Assembly: GCA_037178625.1 (NCBI GenBank)
Contig: CM074128.1
Coordinates: forward strand, 2,604,001 to 2,668,000
From: Skeletonema tropicum
Lineage: Eukaryota; Bacillariophyta; Thalassiosirophyceae; Thalassiosirales; Thalassiosiraceae
Length of the DNA stretch: 64,000 nt
Direction of reading: 5' to 3'
Both the position numbers and the translations under genes were made by a program. The notes beneath the pieces were generated by a model, which saw only the letters and a list, made by a program, of their open reading frames with translations, searched no databases and had not been told where the DNA came from. Shown in pieces: positions 37,668-47,644 of the stretch. Numbering within the stretch: the first letter of the stretch is position 1; every line of letters starts with the position of its first letter.

Positions 37668-40292
37668 CTAGCAAGCCAAAATTTGCCCTACAACACTGTT
37701 CGCCCAATTGGAAGTCTCAATAATTGTAGCGTCTCCAGATGTATGTCCTTCTTGTAACAACTGCAAAACGAATGGCTGGTTGATTTGTGCTTTGACCTGC
37801 ATACCCATAGAGCTTGCAATGTCACCAATCAATCCGACTGCCTTGCTTAGAACTTCATTGTCATAATCATTCTTACGTGTCTTCGCAACCATTTCCAAGA
37901 AACTCATAATAGCATCAATGTATGGAAGGAGAAGTTCGGTGCGATTACCGTCCTTGAGTCCTTGAATGATTCCAGTGTAGGCTTCGAGAATTCCTTCTCG
38001 AAGCATGTTCACGTAGTCAATGAGGTCCTCGTCATCGTCCGGCGCCTGAGTTTGGGCTGCCTGGAGCAACATCATAAGGGACAACTGAAGATATGGCTCA
38101 TACGCACCACCAATGGCCATGGCAATGTCACCAAAGCAGGAGAGAACTGGAGGCTTGACGCTGCGATGCAAGGCGGAGTTTTGGAGTGCCTCAATCAGAG
38201 CTGACATGATCTCATCGCAAAATGGTTGCATTGCACCCTCAATTGAGCGGCTAATGTCACCGACGAGGCCAACAGCAACTGTGCATACTTGGTAAGCCTC
38301 AAAGTTGCGTAGACCAGTCATGAGGAACGGCTGAAGAGCTGCCATGTATTTGACGAAGTCACCCTCCAAACTTGAAGCAATCGCGGAGCAAGCGGAGAGA
38401 GCTTCTTCGTGACAGGTGGCATTTTTGCTCTGAAGGACTTGAAGGAAGTTTGTCATGATGAGATCGCAATGCGGCATGATATCTTCCTTGGTTGTTTTGG
38501 TGGCAATAACTTGGATAAGTCCACAAAGAAGTCCTTGCACGCCTTCCTTCTGCTCCTTGTCCTCATTCGTCAAAACGGGCATGTTAAAGCTTTGCGCCAA
38601 TCGATCAATGATAGCAGGCAACAGTTGCAACAACACGTTCTTCACATCAGGTGCAGAGTTTTGGATGAGCACACTGATTGCCTCAAAGGCACAAATACGC
38701 AAGTTGGATTCTGAGGCATCAGAACGATCAACGACCTGAAGGAGAGTTTGCAGCAACTGTGCCATATATTGACTAAGGGCATTGGAGCCAGTAGTTTCGG
38801 CGGTGTTGTCAGTTGAAAAGGCGGCTGCCAAGTTGTGGATTCCGAAGCAAGCTTGACTAGAGACACGTGGTGTTTCGTTCAAAAGTTTTCCAGCAAGTCC
38901 ATTCACCAAGGTGGGGAATGTCTCTTCGGGGATAGACCTCACGTGCAAGTCACAAATGCGTCCAATCGTCCATGCAGTTGTATCTTTTACCAAATCATTT
39001 GGATCAGACAATGCAGCGAGTAGAACAGGGATGGATTGGTTGACGTATGGGCCAATGGCTTCGGCTCCAGGACCTTCAAGAATGGAACTGAAAGTCATGG
39101 TCGCAGCTTCCCTGTACCTCCAGTTCTCACTCTTGATGTGCTCCTGAACGAATGGCATAACTGCGGTAACAATGTCATCCTCAACAGTATTGGCCACAAG
39201 AGTGAGGCATGTAGCACCACTCATGCTCAAATTCCAAACATCATCATCCACATCCGCATCCTCATCTTGCTTGGTGAGGGTTTCCATCAACAAGGGACAC
39301 AACAAGCCCAATGCTGCCTTGACATACCCAACACAAGTTTGTTCTGGTGGGATTGGCTGTCCAGTCTCCTGATATTCAAGAGCCATGTCAATTAATTCCA
39401 TTTCCTCTTCTGCCAACGTTGACCAGAATTCAATCGCTTGGAGTGCCACACTCTCTTCATCATTACGGATTGTCGCAAAGGTCAACTCAAACAAGGTCTG
39501 CATATAATTCTGCAGTTTGTCATAATACTGAAATGCAATTTGAGAGATGCACTCATACGCCGCGCCCCTAACCTTGGCATCGGGAGATTGTGTCGCCTCA
39601 CAAATAGTTTTCATAATCATGTTTCGTTCATTCTCATTCTCAAAGTTTTTGCGAGTAAATGCCAACGAGTTGCGAAGGGCAGTGGCGGCAGCAAAGCGGA
39701 TGGTGTCGGGTCTATCGGCACGAATTCCATCAACAATGGTGGTCAACATTAGATCAGTAACATCTGGAGCAATTTCGGGAGCATCAACCGACAAGGCGAT
39801 GCGTTCACAGGTAAACCCGAGACATTCCAAACTGGAAATTTTGATCCCATCATCATTATCGGTCCCAGTCACATTCTCCATGAGGGTGGTTAAAAAATCC
39901 GGCCATTCCTTGAAGGGCAACTCAATGGTGGCAATTTCGGCACATGCCTGGGCGGCAGTGTGTCTGGCGATTTGGACGGGGGAGCGGATGGCCCCAATGA
40001 CTGTAGATTTAATCACGGCACGCTTCTCGGTGGGGAGGGCCTTCCATTTATTGTGCTTTTCGGTTTGGAGCGCATCGTCCTTGGCAACGAGCAAGTTCTT
40101 GAAGTGCAGACCGGCAAGCTGACGGACGGTGAGGTCCTTCCCCTCGGCGGCAAGCTCGTTGGCGAGGGCAACAAAAAAGTCGGCCAGGTTGTTCTGCTCC
40201 GCCGAAGCGAGGGCTGCCTCAGCCTGCGTTCGGACGGTAGGATCGGGGCTCTGACATGACAGGAGGGTGGTGGTGAGATCGGGGGTGCTCAT
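37668..40292 (-). CDS. KPNB1: Importin subunit beta-1 (karyopherin beta)
   Basis: An 874-residue protein, nearly the length of animal importin beta (876), with no intron. HEAT repeats run the whole length. The N-terminus TPDLTTTLLSCQSPDP-TVRTQAEAAL and the RQLAGLHFKNLL segment are typical and form the Ran-binding region. The conserved acidic loop (KQDEDADVDDDVWNLSMSGATCLTLVANTVED, about 340-370) and the LNDPNDLVKDTTAWTIGRICDL-type HEAT (SDPNDLVKDTTAWTIGRIC, about 412-430) are diagnostic. It carries importin-alpha-bound cargo through nuclear pores with RanGTP release. ATG 40292 is a clear start. Codon use is moderately biased toward G/C endings, in line with good expression. Confidence 0.93.
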   Translation of the reverse strand: MSTPDLTTTLLSCQSPDPTVRTQAEAALASAEQNNLADFFVALANELAAEGKDLTVRQLAGLHFKNLLVAKDDALQTEKHNKWKALPTEKRAVIKSTVIGAIRSPVQIARHTAAQACAEIATIELPFKEWPDFLTTLMENVTGTDNDDGIKISSLECLGFTCERIALSVDAPEIAPDVTDLMLTTIVDGIRADRPDTIRFAAATALRNSLAFTRKNFENENERNMIMKTICEATQSPDAKVRGAAYECISQIAFQYYDKLQNYMQTLFELTFATIRNDEESVALQAIEFWSTLAEEEMELIDMALEYQETGQPIPPEQTCVGYVKAALGLLCPLLMETLTKQDEDADVDDDVWNLSMSGATCLTLVANTVEDDIVTAVMPFVQEHIKSENWRYREAATMTFSSILEGPGAEAIGPYVNQSIPVLLAALSDPNDLVKDTTAWTIGRICDLHVRSIPEETFPTLVNGLAGKLLNETPRVSSQACFGIHNLAAAFSTDNTAETTGSNALSQYMAQLLQTLLQVVDRSDASESNLRICAFEAISVLIQNSAPDVKNVLLQLLPAIIDRLAQSFNMPVLTNEDKEQKEGVQGLLCGLIQVIATKTTKEDIMPHCDLIMTNFLQVLQSKNATCHEEALSACSAIASSLEGDFVKYMAALQPFLMTGLRNFEAYQVCTVAVGLVGDISRSIEGAMQPFCDEIMSALIEALQNSALHRSVKPPVLSCFGDIAMAIGGAYEPYLQLSLMMLLQAAQTQAPDDDEDLIDYVNMLREGILEAYTGIIQGLKDGNRTELLLPYIDAIMSFLEMVAKTRKNDYDNEVLSKAVGLIGDIASSMGMQVKAQINQPFVLQLLQEGHTSGDATIIETSNWANSVVGQILAC

Positions 40293-40635
40293 GGTTGTTT
40301 ACTTTGTCTCTTGCAACGTATTTTGTTATTATTTAGGAGTATCCAAGTGCAATCAACAGCAAAATATGATGATCTTGTGGTTTGTTCGATGTTTCATTTT
40401 TGCTTTCATTGATCACAGCGGTTTTGGCCAGTTTTCTGTTATTTTCCGCGGTTGTGCGTGCGCGCTGCGCGTACAGAAGACGCTATCCGATGTCTTATGC
40501 TATGTAGCCAAAACTGGGTAGTATTGGGTAGGAGTACAAGGTCACAAGAGACGTTAGTCTACAAGACAACTAAATGATAAATGAACATGATGTTGTTAGT
40601 TGTTACAAGCGCTTTTAAAACCTTACTTATCCACG
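40293..40635. other. Intergenic spacer
   Basis: 343 bp between the importin beta start and the homoserine dehydrogenase stop, both minus-strand. It has a gtgcgtgcgcgctgcgcgta GC-rich alternating stretch at 40454-40473. No gene. Confidence 0.45.
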
Positions 40636-42012
40636 CTACATCATACTCGCAATTCTAATTACGTCGGCGAACAAACCGTATGCAGTATCCGTCAACGTAG
40701 GATCTTGGGATACTACTGATATTGGTCCCATCACATCGGTCCAAAATTGAACAGACGAAGAAGCCCCATCTAAATTGTACAACGGATCACTTTGAGACAA
40801 AAATTCGTTCTTCACGCTCATCTTCCATGTCTTGACTGGGTGTTGTCGACTAACAAGCGGATCTGGAGCCAAATCTATCAACTCTGCTGACGCGACAGAT
40901 CTCACCTTCTTCTTTGACGTTCGAAACTGTCTGCAGATTAGTTCTGGGTCTATTTCAGCTATTGAATCACGCGGTATGGCGTCAAGAGGTGGAATTGTAA
41001 CGTCATTTTCCTCTGGTGACGACACTTTCACGGATGACGAAAGGAATACACACAGTGCACGGAGTTTCATTGCTGCATCCCAGCCGTCAATGTCCAAACT
41101 CTCATCTTCTTCTACAATTCCCATTTGCTTCGCTGCTTGTAATGCTTCTTCAAATGTCTCGCCAACGTGCTCAACCTTCCCACAGCTTTCTACAACTTCA
41201 TCAATATTACCCTCTATGCGAGATAGAATCATGGTTGTGGTAGAATTGAGAAGTCCACGGATTTTCGTACATGAAACATTTGGAAGTGTGTTCTTCCATA
41301 GTGAGAATATAGGCACTCCATCCATCACCGCAGATTCGTGTAGGTATTGCATTCCATTCTCTTTTGCTATTCCTTGAAGCTCAAAATATGTCTCTTTCTC
41401 CTTTCTTTTGTGCGCCAGTGGGCATTTATTCGCACTTGCAACATGCATTCCTGCTTGCAGCGCTGTCTTTATGAATGATATCGCTGGCTCTCCGTTACTT
41501 TTTGGATTGCTGGGTATGGCTTCGACAACAATGTTTGCTGTTTGAGTCTTTCCAAGTTCTTCGAGCAGTTTAATTGTTTCTTCTGTTGTTGTTGTATGAG
41601 CAGCAGATTTTATTGCTTCGTTCGTATTTCTTACCAGTGCCGCATCAAGTATCCCCCCCGCTCCTATTCGCTCCAATGCATCTTCTACATTGATTTCACT
41701 TGTGGAAGAAGAACTTGTTACACACACACGACCATGCCGTCGGGTGATAATACAGACTACTTTCCAAGGAATCAGTTCTGATGCGAAAGAGCCGCCAGAT
41801 ACGACACGCAAGCATGGACGGCATGAATCGTCTTTCTCCGACTTATCTAACAGCATTTGTGCAAAAGTGCGGTTGGCGGAGCCAAAGCCAAGTAGGACAA
41901 GACGGATTTCCTTCATCCCACCGGTTGTAATATGCATATGGTTGGCAAGAAGAGCAGGGAGCGAGCAAAGAGATGATAGGTACTCACGATGATGTAGCAT
42001 GGCACGCCTCAT
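40636..42012 (-). CDS. Homoserine dehydrogenase
   Basis: A 458-residue NAD(P)-dependent oxidoreductase that reduces aspartate semialdehyde to homoserine for threonine and methionine synthesis. The NAD fold starts IRLVLLGFGSANRTFAQML; catalytic-region motifs are ASANKCPLAHK (Lys as general acid), ESAVMDGVPIF, GLLNSTTTMILSRIE and DIDGWDAAMKLRAL with the substrate-binding Asp and Lys. It is the stand-alone enzyme, not fused to aspartokinase. The first 32 residues before Met33 (41916) are a Leu/His-rich extension that may be a targeting peptide or a second start; ATG 42012 is the first in frame. It is head to head with the plastid DEAD-box helicase, 251 bp apart. Confidence 0.85.
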   Translation of the reverse strand: MRRAMLHHREYLSSLCSLPALLANHMHITTGGMKEIRLVLLGFGSANRTFAQMLLDKSEKDDSCRPCLRVVSGGSFASELIPWKVVCIITRRHGRVCVTSSSSTSEINVEDALERIGAGGILDAALVRNTNEAIKSAAHTTTTEETIKLLEELGKTQTANIVVEAIPSNPKSNGEPAISFIKTALQAGMHVASANKCPLAHKRKEKETYFELQGIAKENGMQYLHESAVMDGVPIFSLWKNTLPNVSCTKIRGLLNSTTTMILSRIEGNIDEVVESCGKVEHVGETFEEALQAAKQMGIVEEDESLDIDGWDAAMKLRALCVFLSSSVKVSSPEENDVTIPPLDAIPRDSIAEIDPELICRQFRTSKKKVRSVASAELIDLAPDPLVSRQHPVKTWKMSVKNEFLSQSDPLYNLDGASSSVQFWTDVMGPISVVSQDPTLTDTAYGLFADVIRIASMM

Positions 42013-42263
42013 TCATGGTTTCATGGCAATCGGCATCTTTGCTGTCCAAAATTTGCGGGAAGTATCACTCGTCACACATCAATCACGCACAGACACATCA
42101 CACTCATCTCATCATCATCATCACTCACACCCATCACTACTTACCTACCACCTACCACCACCAATAAAATACTTAGGAATAAACGTCTCCATAACGTTCC
42201 CCTGCTGCGCTAACGACAGCAGAAAAAGCAAAGAAGCAGAGTCAGTCAGCAGCCTACATTACC

Positions 42264-44144
42264 ATGACCTTGTCACTGCAGTTAGTTACAACTGTAGTTC
42301 TTGCGTCTGTGGTGGGCTCTTGTGCATTTTCGCCATCACCTCTCGCATCACGACCGCTACCGCTACGCAACATAATTTCTGCGCAAGCATCATCCACTTC
42401 TGATTCTGATGCAGAAAGCTTTGAACCCCTTGGCCTGTCAAATGACTTACTAGAAGTTACAAAGCGTACTGGATGGGAGGTGCCAACGCCAATCCAATCA
42501 CTTTCGATCCCAGCCATTCTCGAAATGGATGAATCAGACACATCCAAAAGTTTGTGGTGTGAAGCGCCAACGGGGAGTGGCAAGACGGGAGCCTTTACAC
42601 TTCCACTGCTTCAAATATTGATGGATCGAAATCGGCCAAGCTCATTTAAAACAGCCGAGGGGGTTGTATCTACATTGATCTTATGCCCTACGCGAGAATT
42701 GGCAGCTCAGACTGGAAGGGTAGTCCAAAGTCTTGTTTCTCACTTGCCCAAAAAACATCGCAACATTTCAGTAGATGTAATTCATGGCGGAGTTCCCATT
42801 GAAGCACAAGTAACTAGACTTGCTAGGAGAAGGAGAGAGGGAGAGAATGTAGACTTCCTGATTGCTACTCCAGGTCGGCTCGTGGATGTTTTGAATTACA
42901 AAGATAAGAAGGATGACGATCCTACATTGTCTGCACTGGAAAGACGCATTATGGATGCATTTGATCAAAAATCAGAAAGCAGGGATGAGCCTGGCAAAAA
43001 GCGTAAAAAAGGCAAGAGAGGAAGACCAGCAGCATCGTCACTTTCGCTTCATGACATTCAAGAGATGGACCTTGATCGAGTTGATGATGATGGTCGGGGC
43101 ACGATGAATGAAATGCTACGTCAATTGGATTACTTGGTATTAGATGAAGCAGATCGACTTCTAGGAGGCGCATTCAAAGATGAAATGGACGAATTGCTTT
43201 CTTTATTCCCACAAAAAGGAGAGACAGAGTTAAAAACATTTCTGTTCTCGGCCACTTTTCCAGAGCATGTTGAGGAGAGAGTAGATAGAATTCTCTCTCG
43301 AGTCTCTTTGGGAGTACCACTGAGATTATCGACATCAGCTGCAATGATGCAACGAGTTCAGTCAGATGATGATGATGACAGCTTTGGTGAAGATTCACAA
43401 CTGTCAAATCGGCAAAAGAAACACATTGCAAGAACCACTCCAATTCAGTCCGTTGCTAAAGATACTCGTCCAAACATTCAACATAGAGCTATTCGCGTAA
43501 ATGAACGAGACCGCACTCAAGCTCTTCGTCACCTCATAGGAGAGAACAATGAGGAATGGGATCGTGTCCTTGTCTTTGTAGCGACTCGCTATGCAGCAGA
43601 GCATGTATCGAGGAAACTTCGACGATACGACATTCGATGTCAAGAGCTACATGGCAAGCTTGACCAGGATGCCAGAGAACGGCGATTAAAAGCATTTCGT
43701 ACTGGAAAGTGTCAAGTACTAATATCTACTGATTTAGCCGCAAGGGGCATTGATGTGGAAGGATTGCCTGTCGTTTTCAATTACGATTTGCCACGGTCAG
43801 CGGCTGACTTTACACATCGCACGGGTAGGACAGGACGTGCTGGGAAGAGTGGAGTGTCAGTTAGTTTCATAACTCCAAAGAAAGAAGCTCACTTTAACTT
43901 TATTGAGAAGAGAGAATTGCAAGGCTTGACGATTGAGAGAGAGGTACTGCCAGAGTTTGCTTTGGATGAGTCAACATGGGAAATTGAAGCAGCGGCAGGC
44001 CAGATGAGTGTACCTGGAGCAAAACATTCAACGAAGGGATTAGAGCATGATCGTATCTTTGGCGGAGTGAAAGGCAGGAGGAAGAGCAAGAAGGATAAGT
44101 TGAGAGAGGCAGCTGCAAAGGCCGCACAAGAGTCCAATGCATAA
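42264..44144 (+). CDS. Plastid-targeted DEAD-box RNA helicase
   Basis: A 626-residue ATP-dependent RNA helicase with every motif in order: Q motif TPIQSLSIPAI, motif I APTGSGKTGAF, Ia PTRELAAQ, Ib TPGRLVDV, II VLDEADRLL, III SAT, V STDLAARGID, VI HRTGRTGRAG. A basic 60-residue insert (about 225-265) separates Ib from II. The N-terminus TLSLQLVTTVVLASVVGSCAF is a signal peptide with the plastid transit motif and Phe at cleavage, so the protein should go to the plastid, likely for rRNA or ribosome work. A basic C-terminal tail (KGRRKSKKDK) could bind RNA. ATG 42264 is the natural start. Confidence 0.92.
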   Translation: MTLSLQLVTTVVLASVVGSCAFSPSPLASRPLPLRNIISAQASSTSDSDAESFEPLGLSNDLLEVTKRTGWEVPTPIQSLSIPAILEMDESDTSKSLWCEAPTGSGKTGAFTLPLLQILMDRNRPSSFKTAEGVVSTLILCPTRELAAQTGRVVQSLVSHLPKKHRNISVDVIHGGVPIEAQVTRLARRRREGENVDFLIATPGRLVDVLNYKDKKDDDPTLSALERRIMDAFDQKSESRDEPGKKRKKGKRGRPAASSLSLHDIQEMDLDRVDDDGRGTMNEMLRQLDYLVLDEADRLLGGAFKDEMDELLSLFPQKGETELKTFLFSATFPEHVEERVDRILSRVSLGVPLRLSTSAAMMQRVQSDDDDDSFGEDSQLSNRQKKHIARTTPIQSVAKDTRPNIQHRAIRVNERDRTQALRHLIGENNEEWDRVLVFVATRYAAEHVSRKLRRYDIRCQELHGKLDQDARERRLKAFRTGKCQVLISTDLAARGIDVEGLPVVFNYDLPRSAADFTHRTGRTGRAGKSGVSVSFITPKKEAHFNFIEKRELQGLTIEREVLPEFALDESTWEIEAAAGQMSVPGAKHSTKGLEHDRIFGGVKGRRKSKKDKLREAAAKAAQESNA

Positions 44145-44146
44145 GA

Positions 44147-44250
44147 ATGTAAATCCATTTTCTAGTGAACATACATAACAGTAGTTGGTTGTTTCTGCAT
44201 GTAAATCCATTTTCTAGTGTACATAACATAATAGTTAGTTGTATCTTTGA
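44147..44250 (+). repeat. 52-bp imperfect tandem repeat in a 3' region
   Basis: The segment beginning atgtaaatccattttctag occurs at 44147 and again at 44199; the first 21 bases are identical and the rest (acataacataat/agttagttgt) is similar. It fills the short spacer between the convergent stops of the DEAD-box helicase and C1D genes. Confidence 0.8.
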
Positions 44251-44268
44251 CAAAGAAGAAAGAACTGG

Positions 44269-44877
44269 TTACTTGGAAGTCTTTTGCTTCTTCTTTTTCT
44301 TGCCACTTGCAGCAACATCTTCTGCGCCATCATCTGACCTACGCTTGGACTTGTTGTTATTAGATGAAGTATTCTTGCCTGCTGCCTCTTTTGTTGGCTT
44401 TACATCGTCTTCTTTTTGTAATGAATCATCCTTTTTCTGCTTCTTTTCCTCTTCACTCTCAATCTTTCGTAGTGACACCAACAATCCACGAATCTGATCT
44501 AATTCTTTCCGTAGAGGATCTCCCTTTTTCCGTCCTCGATCTAGCCCCTTCAGGCGATTGCCCATGTACCTTAGTGTACCCATTGCGAGTGCTACTGCTG
44601 CTTCTGCTTCGGCACGTTTATGTGGTGTTAGTTGTTGTTGCTTTGAAGTTGTAGTATTCTTGCTGCTGCTGTTGCTGGAGCCATCTTTTTTCTTCTTCTG
44701 ATCGGCAGTTTTATTTGCATTATCATCGTCTTTTAATAGTTTGAGAAATGGTAATAGGGATGATCTTATCTCTTTCAGGGCATGCAGTGTTTTGTGCAAT
44801 GGTTGTAGCTTCGGGTCATTGTTTGTCGCCATGATGTTCAACTTCGTGTCAGTGATGGTTTCAATCAGTGCATGCAT
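44269..44877 (-). CDS. C1D: C1D / Rrp47 (exosome cofactor)
   Basis: A 202-residue protein of the Sas10/Utp3/C1D family. The fold is split by a low-complexity insert: helix PLHKTLHALKEIRSSLLPFLKLL (about 26-48), a Lys/Ser/Gln-rich insert, then LTPHKRAEAEAAVALAMGTLRYMGNRLKGLD and DPLRKELDQIRGLLVSLRKIE. The second part is the family signature (YM-x-x-RLKG, then RKEL-x-x-IR). A long basic C-terminal tail (GKKKKKQKTSK) would bind nucleic acid. C1D/Rrp47 works with the nuclear exosome and Rrp6 in rRNA and snoRNA processing. The start at 44877 is an ATG, with a second Met at residue 16. Confidence 0.8.
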   Translation of the reverse strand: MHALIETITDTKLNIMATNNDPKLQPLHKTLHALKEIRSSLLPFLKLLKDDDNANKTADQKKKKDGSSNSSSKNTTTSKQQQLTPHKRAEAEAAVALAMGTLRYMGNRLKGLDRGRKKGDPLRKELDQIRGLLVSLRKIESEEEKKQKKDDSLQKEDDVKPTKEAAGKNTSSNNNKSKRRSDDGAEDVAASGKKKKKQKTSK

Positions 44878-45074
44878 CTACTTTTCACTCTTGCATGTTG
44901 TGATTTTTTACTTGGCTCTGGATGCAGGGCGAGATGGCGGGAATGGGGAATGACAACCCTTTCATTACATTCACTCTTGCGTTTCACACTTTGAATTTCT
45001 ATCACATGCACCGACATGCGGTCGAGCCGTTACTACTGTCAGTGCAAGTAATATAAGTATAGCAAAGAAATACA

Positions 45075-46022
45075 ATGACAGAGACCATCCGCCCACTAAC
45101 CAACTCCCAAAAGCTATTCCTGCAGCGCCTCCTAGTCGCACACGTCCTCACCGACGAAAAGGCCAAGGATCTTTACCAATCCATCCAAGAAAAATTTGCC
45201 AACGTTGTCAACAATGACGATGGTGAAACCTCCGACGATGACGATGTCGACCAGGGATATATGGGAAATGACTTTGAGCACTGCCTTGGAATTATCAATG
45301 CGTCACTAATGCCGGCGTTCAATTTGGAGATTGGGACTGTGTCGTTGCCCGCTGCCTACAGCCCCGATGGCGATAAAACTACTAGAAAGTCATCGTCGCA
45401 GGACGATGAGGAGGATAATGGGGGTAGGAGAAAGTCATCGTCATCACCACCATTGATCAAGTACCATGCCATTGTCAATCGGTCCAACGACGATGTTGCC
45501 CAAAATTATGCCGCGGCACGAACATCACTTGGACCTCATGAACTTGCGTTTTTTCGTAAGGTATTGGAGAAATTGGTGGAGTGTGGTAATGAATTCCTTG
45601 CAGAGCATGAGGAACAACAACAACAACAGCAGCAGCAGGGGAGTCGAAAGAGGAATAGGGTGCCCGTTGTTGGATGTATTGGTGTATTGAACAAGATGGA
45701 TCTCATCAATTTACGTACAGAGCTGGAGGGGCATCATCACGGTAAGTTGTCGATTGCTCAGACAGAAATGGCATTAGAAATAATGGAGAGTGAAGGATGG
45801 TTGGTACCCGCTGCTCCTCCTGAAGATGGAGATGATGACAATGACAACTTTGATTCTGATGATGATGAGCAACCAAAGAGAAAGAGAAAGCCATCAAGGA
45901 AATCTTTGCGTGGTGCATATTTTTCGATTGGACCCCGCACCTTTATGGAGTTGGGTGAATTCTTACAAAATTGTGGATTTCCGGAAGAGAGGATGCCACA
46001 GTCTATTTTGCACCGCAGCTAG
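45075..46022 (+). CDS. NSE1: SMC5-SMC6 complex subunit NSE1
   Basis: A 315-residue protein of the Nse1 family. It begins TNSQKLFLQRLLVAHVLTDEKA (winged-helix 1), then IINASLMPAFNLEIGTVSL, the well-conserved YHAIVNRSNDDVAQNYAAA and LGPHELAFFRKVLEKLVE, and ends with the second winged helix RGAYFSIGPRTFMELGEFLQNCG. In other organisms a RING-like Zn finger follows; none is encoded before the stop. Two poly-Gln/poly-Asp stretches interrupt the domains (about 185-195 and 250-265). NSE1 with NSE3 and NSE4 works on the SMC5-6 ring in DNA repair. It is divergent from C1D (198 bp between starts). Confidence 0.75.
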   Translation: MTETIRPLTNSQKLFLQRLLVAHVLTDEKAKDLYQSIQEKFANVVNNDDGETSDDDDVDQGYMGNDFEHCLGIINASLMPAFNLEIGTVSLPAAYSPDGDKTTRKSSSQDDEEDNGGRRKSSSSPPLIKYHAIVNRSNDDVAQNYAAARTSLGPHELAFFRKVLEKLVECGNEFLAEHEEQQQQQQQQGSRKRNRVPVVGCIGVLNKMDLINLRTELEGHHHGKLSIAQTEMALEIMESEGWLVPAAPPEDGDDDNDNFDSDDDEQPKRKRKPSRKSLRGAYFSIGPRTFMELGEFLQNCGFPEERMPQSILHRS

Positions 46023-46230
46023 ATGATAGGTTGGTGCTGTACAAGAAGGTTGGTAGGGATACCACAATAGCTTTGGACCGGGAATTTGAGCTGTGGGCAC
46101 TCTTTTTAGACAATAGTTTGATTGTTACACGATAATTGATTATAGTTTTTACATTTATACATGTTCCCTCTTTGTGCAACTGCAAAGATTACACACACAA
46201 ATTATTTCGTTTGAAGGATGCGGAGGCATC

Positions 46231-47442
46231 TTAACCAGACCTTCGATTTCTTGACCTTCTCCTCCGGTGTACGTGTGATTGCTGATCAAGAAGCGCTGTT
46301 AGTCTCCACGTTGCCATTTCCGCTGCAGATGCCGCTGCATTACTCGCTTGACTAAATCTAATCATGTTCTCCCTGTATTGCTGTTTGACTCGGGTGGGAG
46401 AGAGAACACCGTTTTCGTAGAGACATGCCCAATTTCGTGACACCTCTGTCTGCACTTGACCTTCGATAGATTGAAACAGTTCATTGTATTGCTCTGATGT
46501 CCCTGGCGTTTTAAGCAGCAAATCATTAATTACAGACTTTGCAGCACTTAACGTTTTGTCTTTGTCTGCTAGTTTTTGCTTGTAGTTGAGTGCAGTAGCC
46601 ACAGATGCAGCACGTTGGACATAGGAATGAAGTAAGTGTGGAAAGACTTCAGCGTTGTTAATTGTCTCGTTGCTTAAATCAGAAACCAAATCATAAATGA
46701 GTAGTTTTTCATCACTAGAAACCAACATATTCATGAATGTATCAAAAATTCTTTTGCATTTTCCAGATGGTGTTATTTCTTTCACTTCTTCCTCTTGATC
46801 ATCTTCATAGTACACTGTGAATTGATGCTTGTTTACTGGTGAAAATAGTTTGTGTAGCGACTTGATTCTCTCCACATTGAACAGGTCGGATGTACTCTGA
46901 GGGTTTTCAAGCAGGGAACAAATGAACAGCTCAGCCTTCTCTTTCGTTTTATCAAGATCATACGTGCATGACATTTTCAACAACTCAACAACTTCAAAGA
47001 GCGAGCCGTTTTTTACAAAGTCATTATACTCATACAGGGATTCATTCTCGTCTGCCTTTATTTCCTCCACGCGCGTCTCGAGGACCACATCGCACTTGGC
47101 CAAAAAGCTTGTCATCTGGAATTCATGAAACCATGGCACAAAGGTAATTGCAGTTGACACATCGAACTGGGTTTGCGTTTCCACAACACGCAGCTTATCG
47201 GGATCGATGAATGAATAAAATTTCGTCCACATCAGCGGATCTTTGTCCGGAAACTCAATACGGCCGGTCTTATTCTCTATCATTTCCGCGCTTAACATCG
47301 AGTCAAAGTAGTCGGATGCAAACGATAGGATCACTCTGTAGCAGTGAAACTCTTGCATAGACTCTCCGCTGCCAACTGCGACGATCACATCTGGTTGCTG
47401 AGATCGGATCCTCTTCTGAGATGGACCTGGAGTATTATCCAT
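46231..47442 (-). CDS. BTB/POZ domain protein
   Basis: A 403-residue protein with an N-terminal BTB domain: PDVIVAVGSGESMQEFHCYRVILSFASDYFDSMLSAEM (about 17-55), FPDKDPLMWTKFYSFI, and a following helical extension (VEELLKMSCTYDLDKTKEKAELFI-type, about 155-180) that resembles a BACK-like region. Diatoms have many BTB proteins of this kind; such proteins often recruit cullin-3, but no partner is visible here. The C-terminus is a basic Arg tail (HRRRRSRNRRSG). ATG 47442 is the first Met. It is head to head with the dUTPase gene (202 bp). Confidence 0.75.
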   Translation of the reverse strand: MDNTPGPSQKRIRSQQPDVIVAVGSGESMQEFHCYRVILSFASDYFDSMLSAEMIENKTGRIEFPDKDPLMWTKFYSFIDPDKLRVVETQTQFDVSTAITFVPWFHEFQMTSFLAKCDVVLETRVEEIKADENESLYEYNDFVKNGSLFEVVELLKMSCTYDLDKTKEKAELFICSLLENPQSTSDLFNVERIKSLHKLFSPVNKHQFTVYYEDDQEEEVKEITPSGKCKRIFDTFMNMLVSSDEKLLIYDLVSDLSNETINNAEVFPHLLHSYVQRAASVATALNYKQKLADKDKTLSAAKSVINDLLLKTPGTSEQYNELFQSIEGQVQTEVSRNWACLYENGVLSPTRVKQQYRENMIRFSQASNAAASAAEMATWRLTALLDQQSHVHRRRRSRNRRSG

Positions 47443-47644
47443 GTTTCTTTTAAGTATCAGTATCAGACGAAGCTATGGAGATTTACTTGACCTTTCTGTG
47501 GTTGTGGGCGGTGTGCATCAATATCAATAAGTAACGTAAGTATTACCCACTCCTCCTTCTATTCCTGGTTGGCTTGTGGTTTGTCCACCTTGCTCCAAAA
47601 TAAAAATGTAACGGCAACAAGTTTGGAAAGCTGAAAGCTTTTTT

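Noticed and set aside
40636..42012. An intron after gtgagtac near the start of homoserine dehydrogenase
   Set aside because: A donor-like site is seen near 41989, but no in-frame AG joins to the NAD-binding start.
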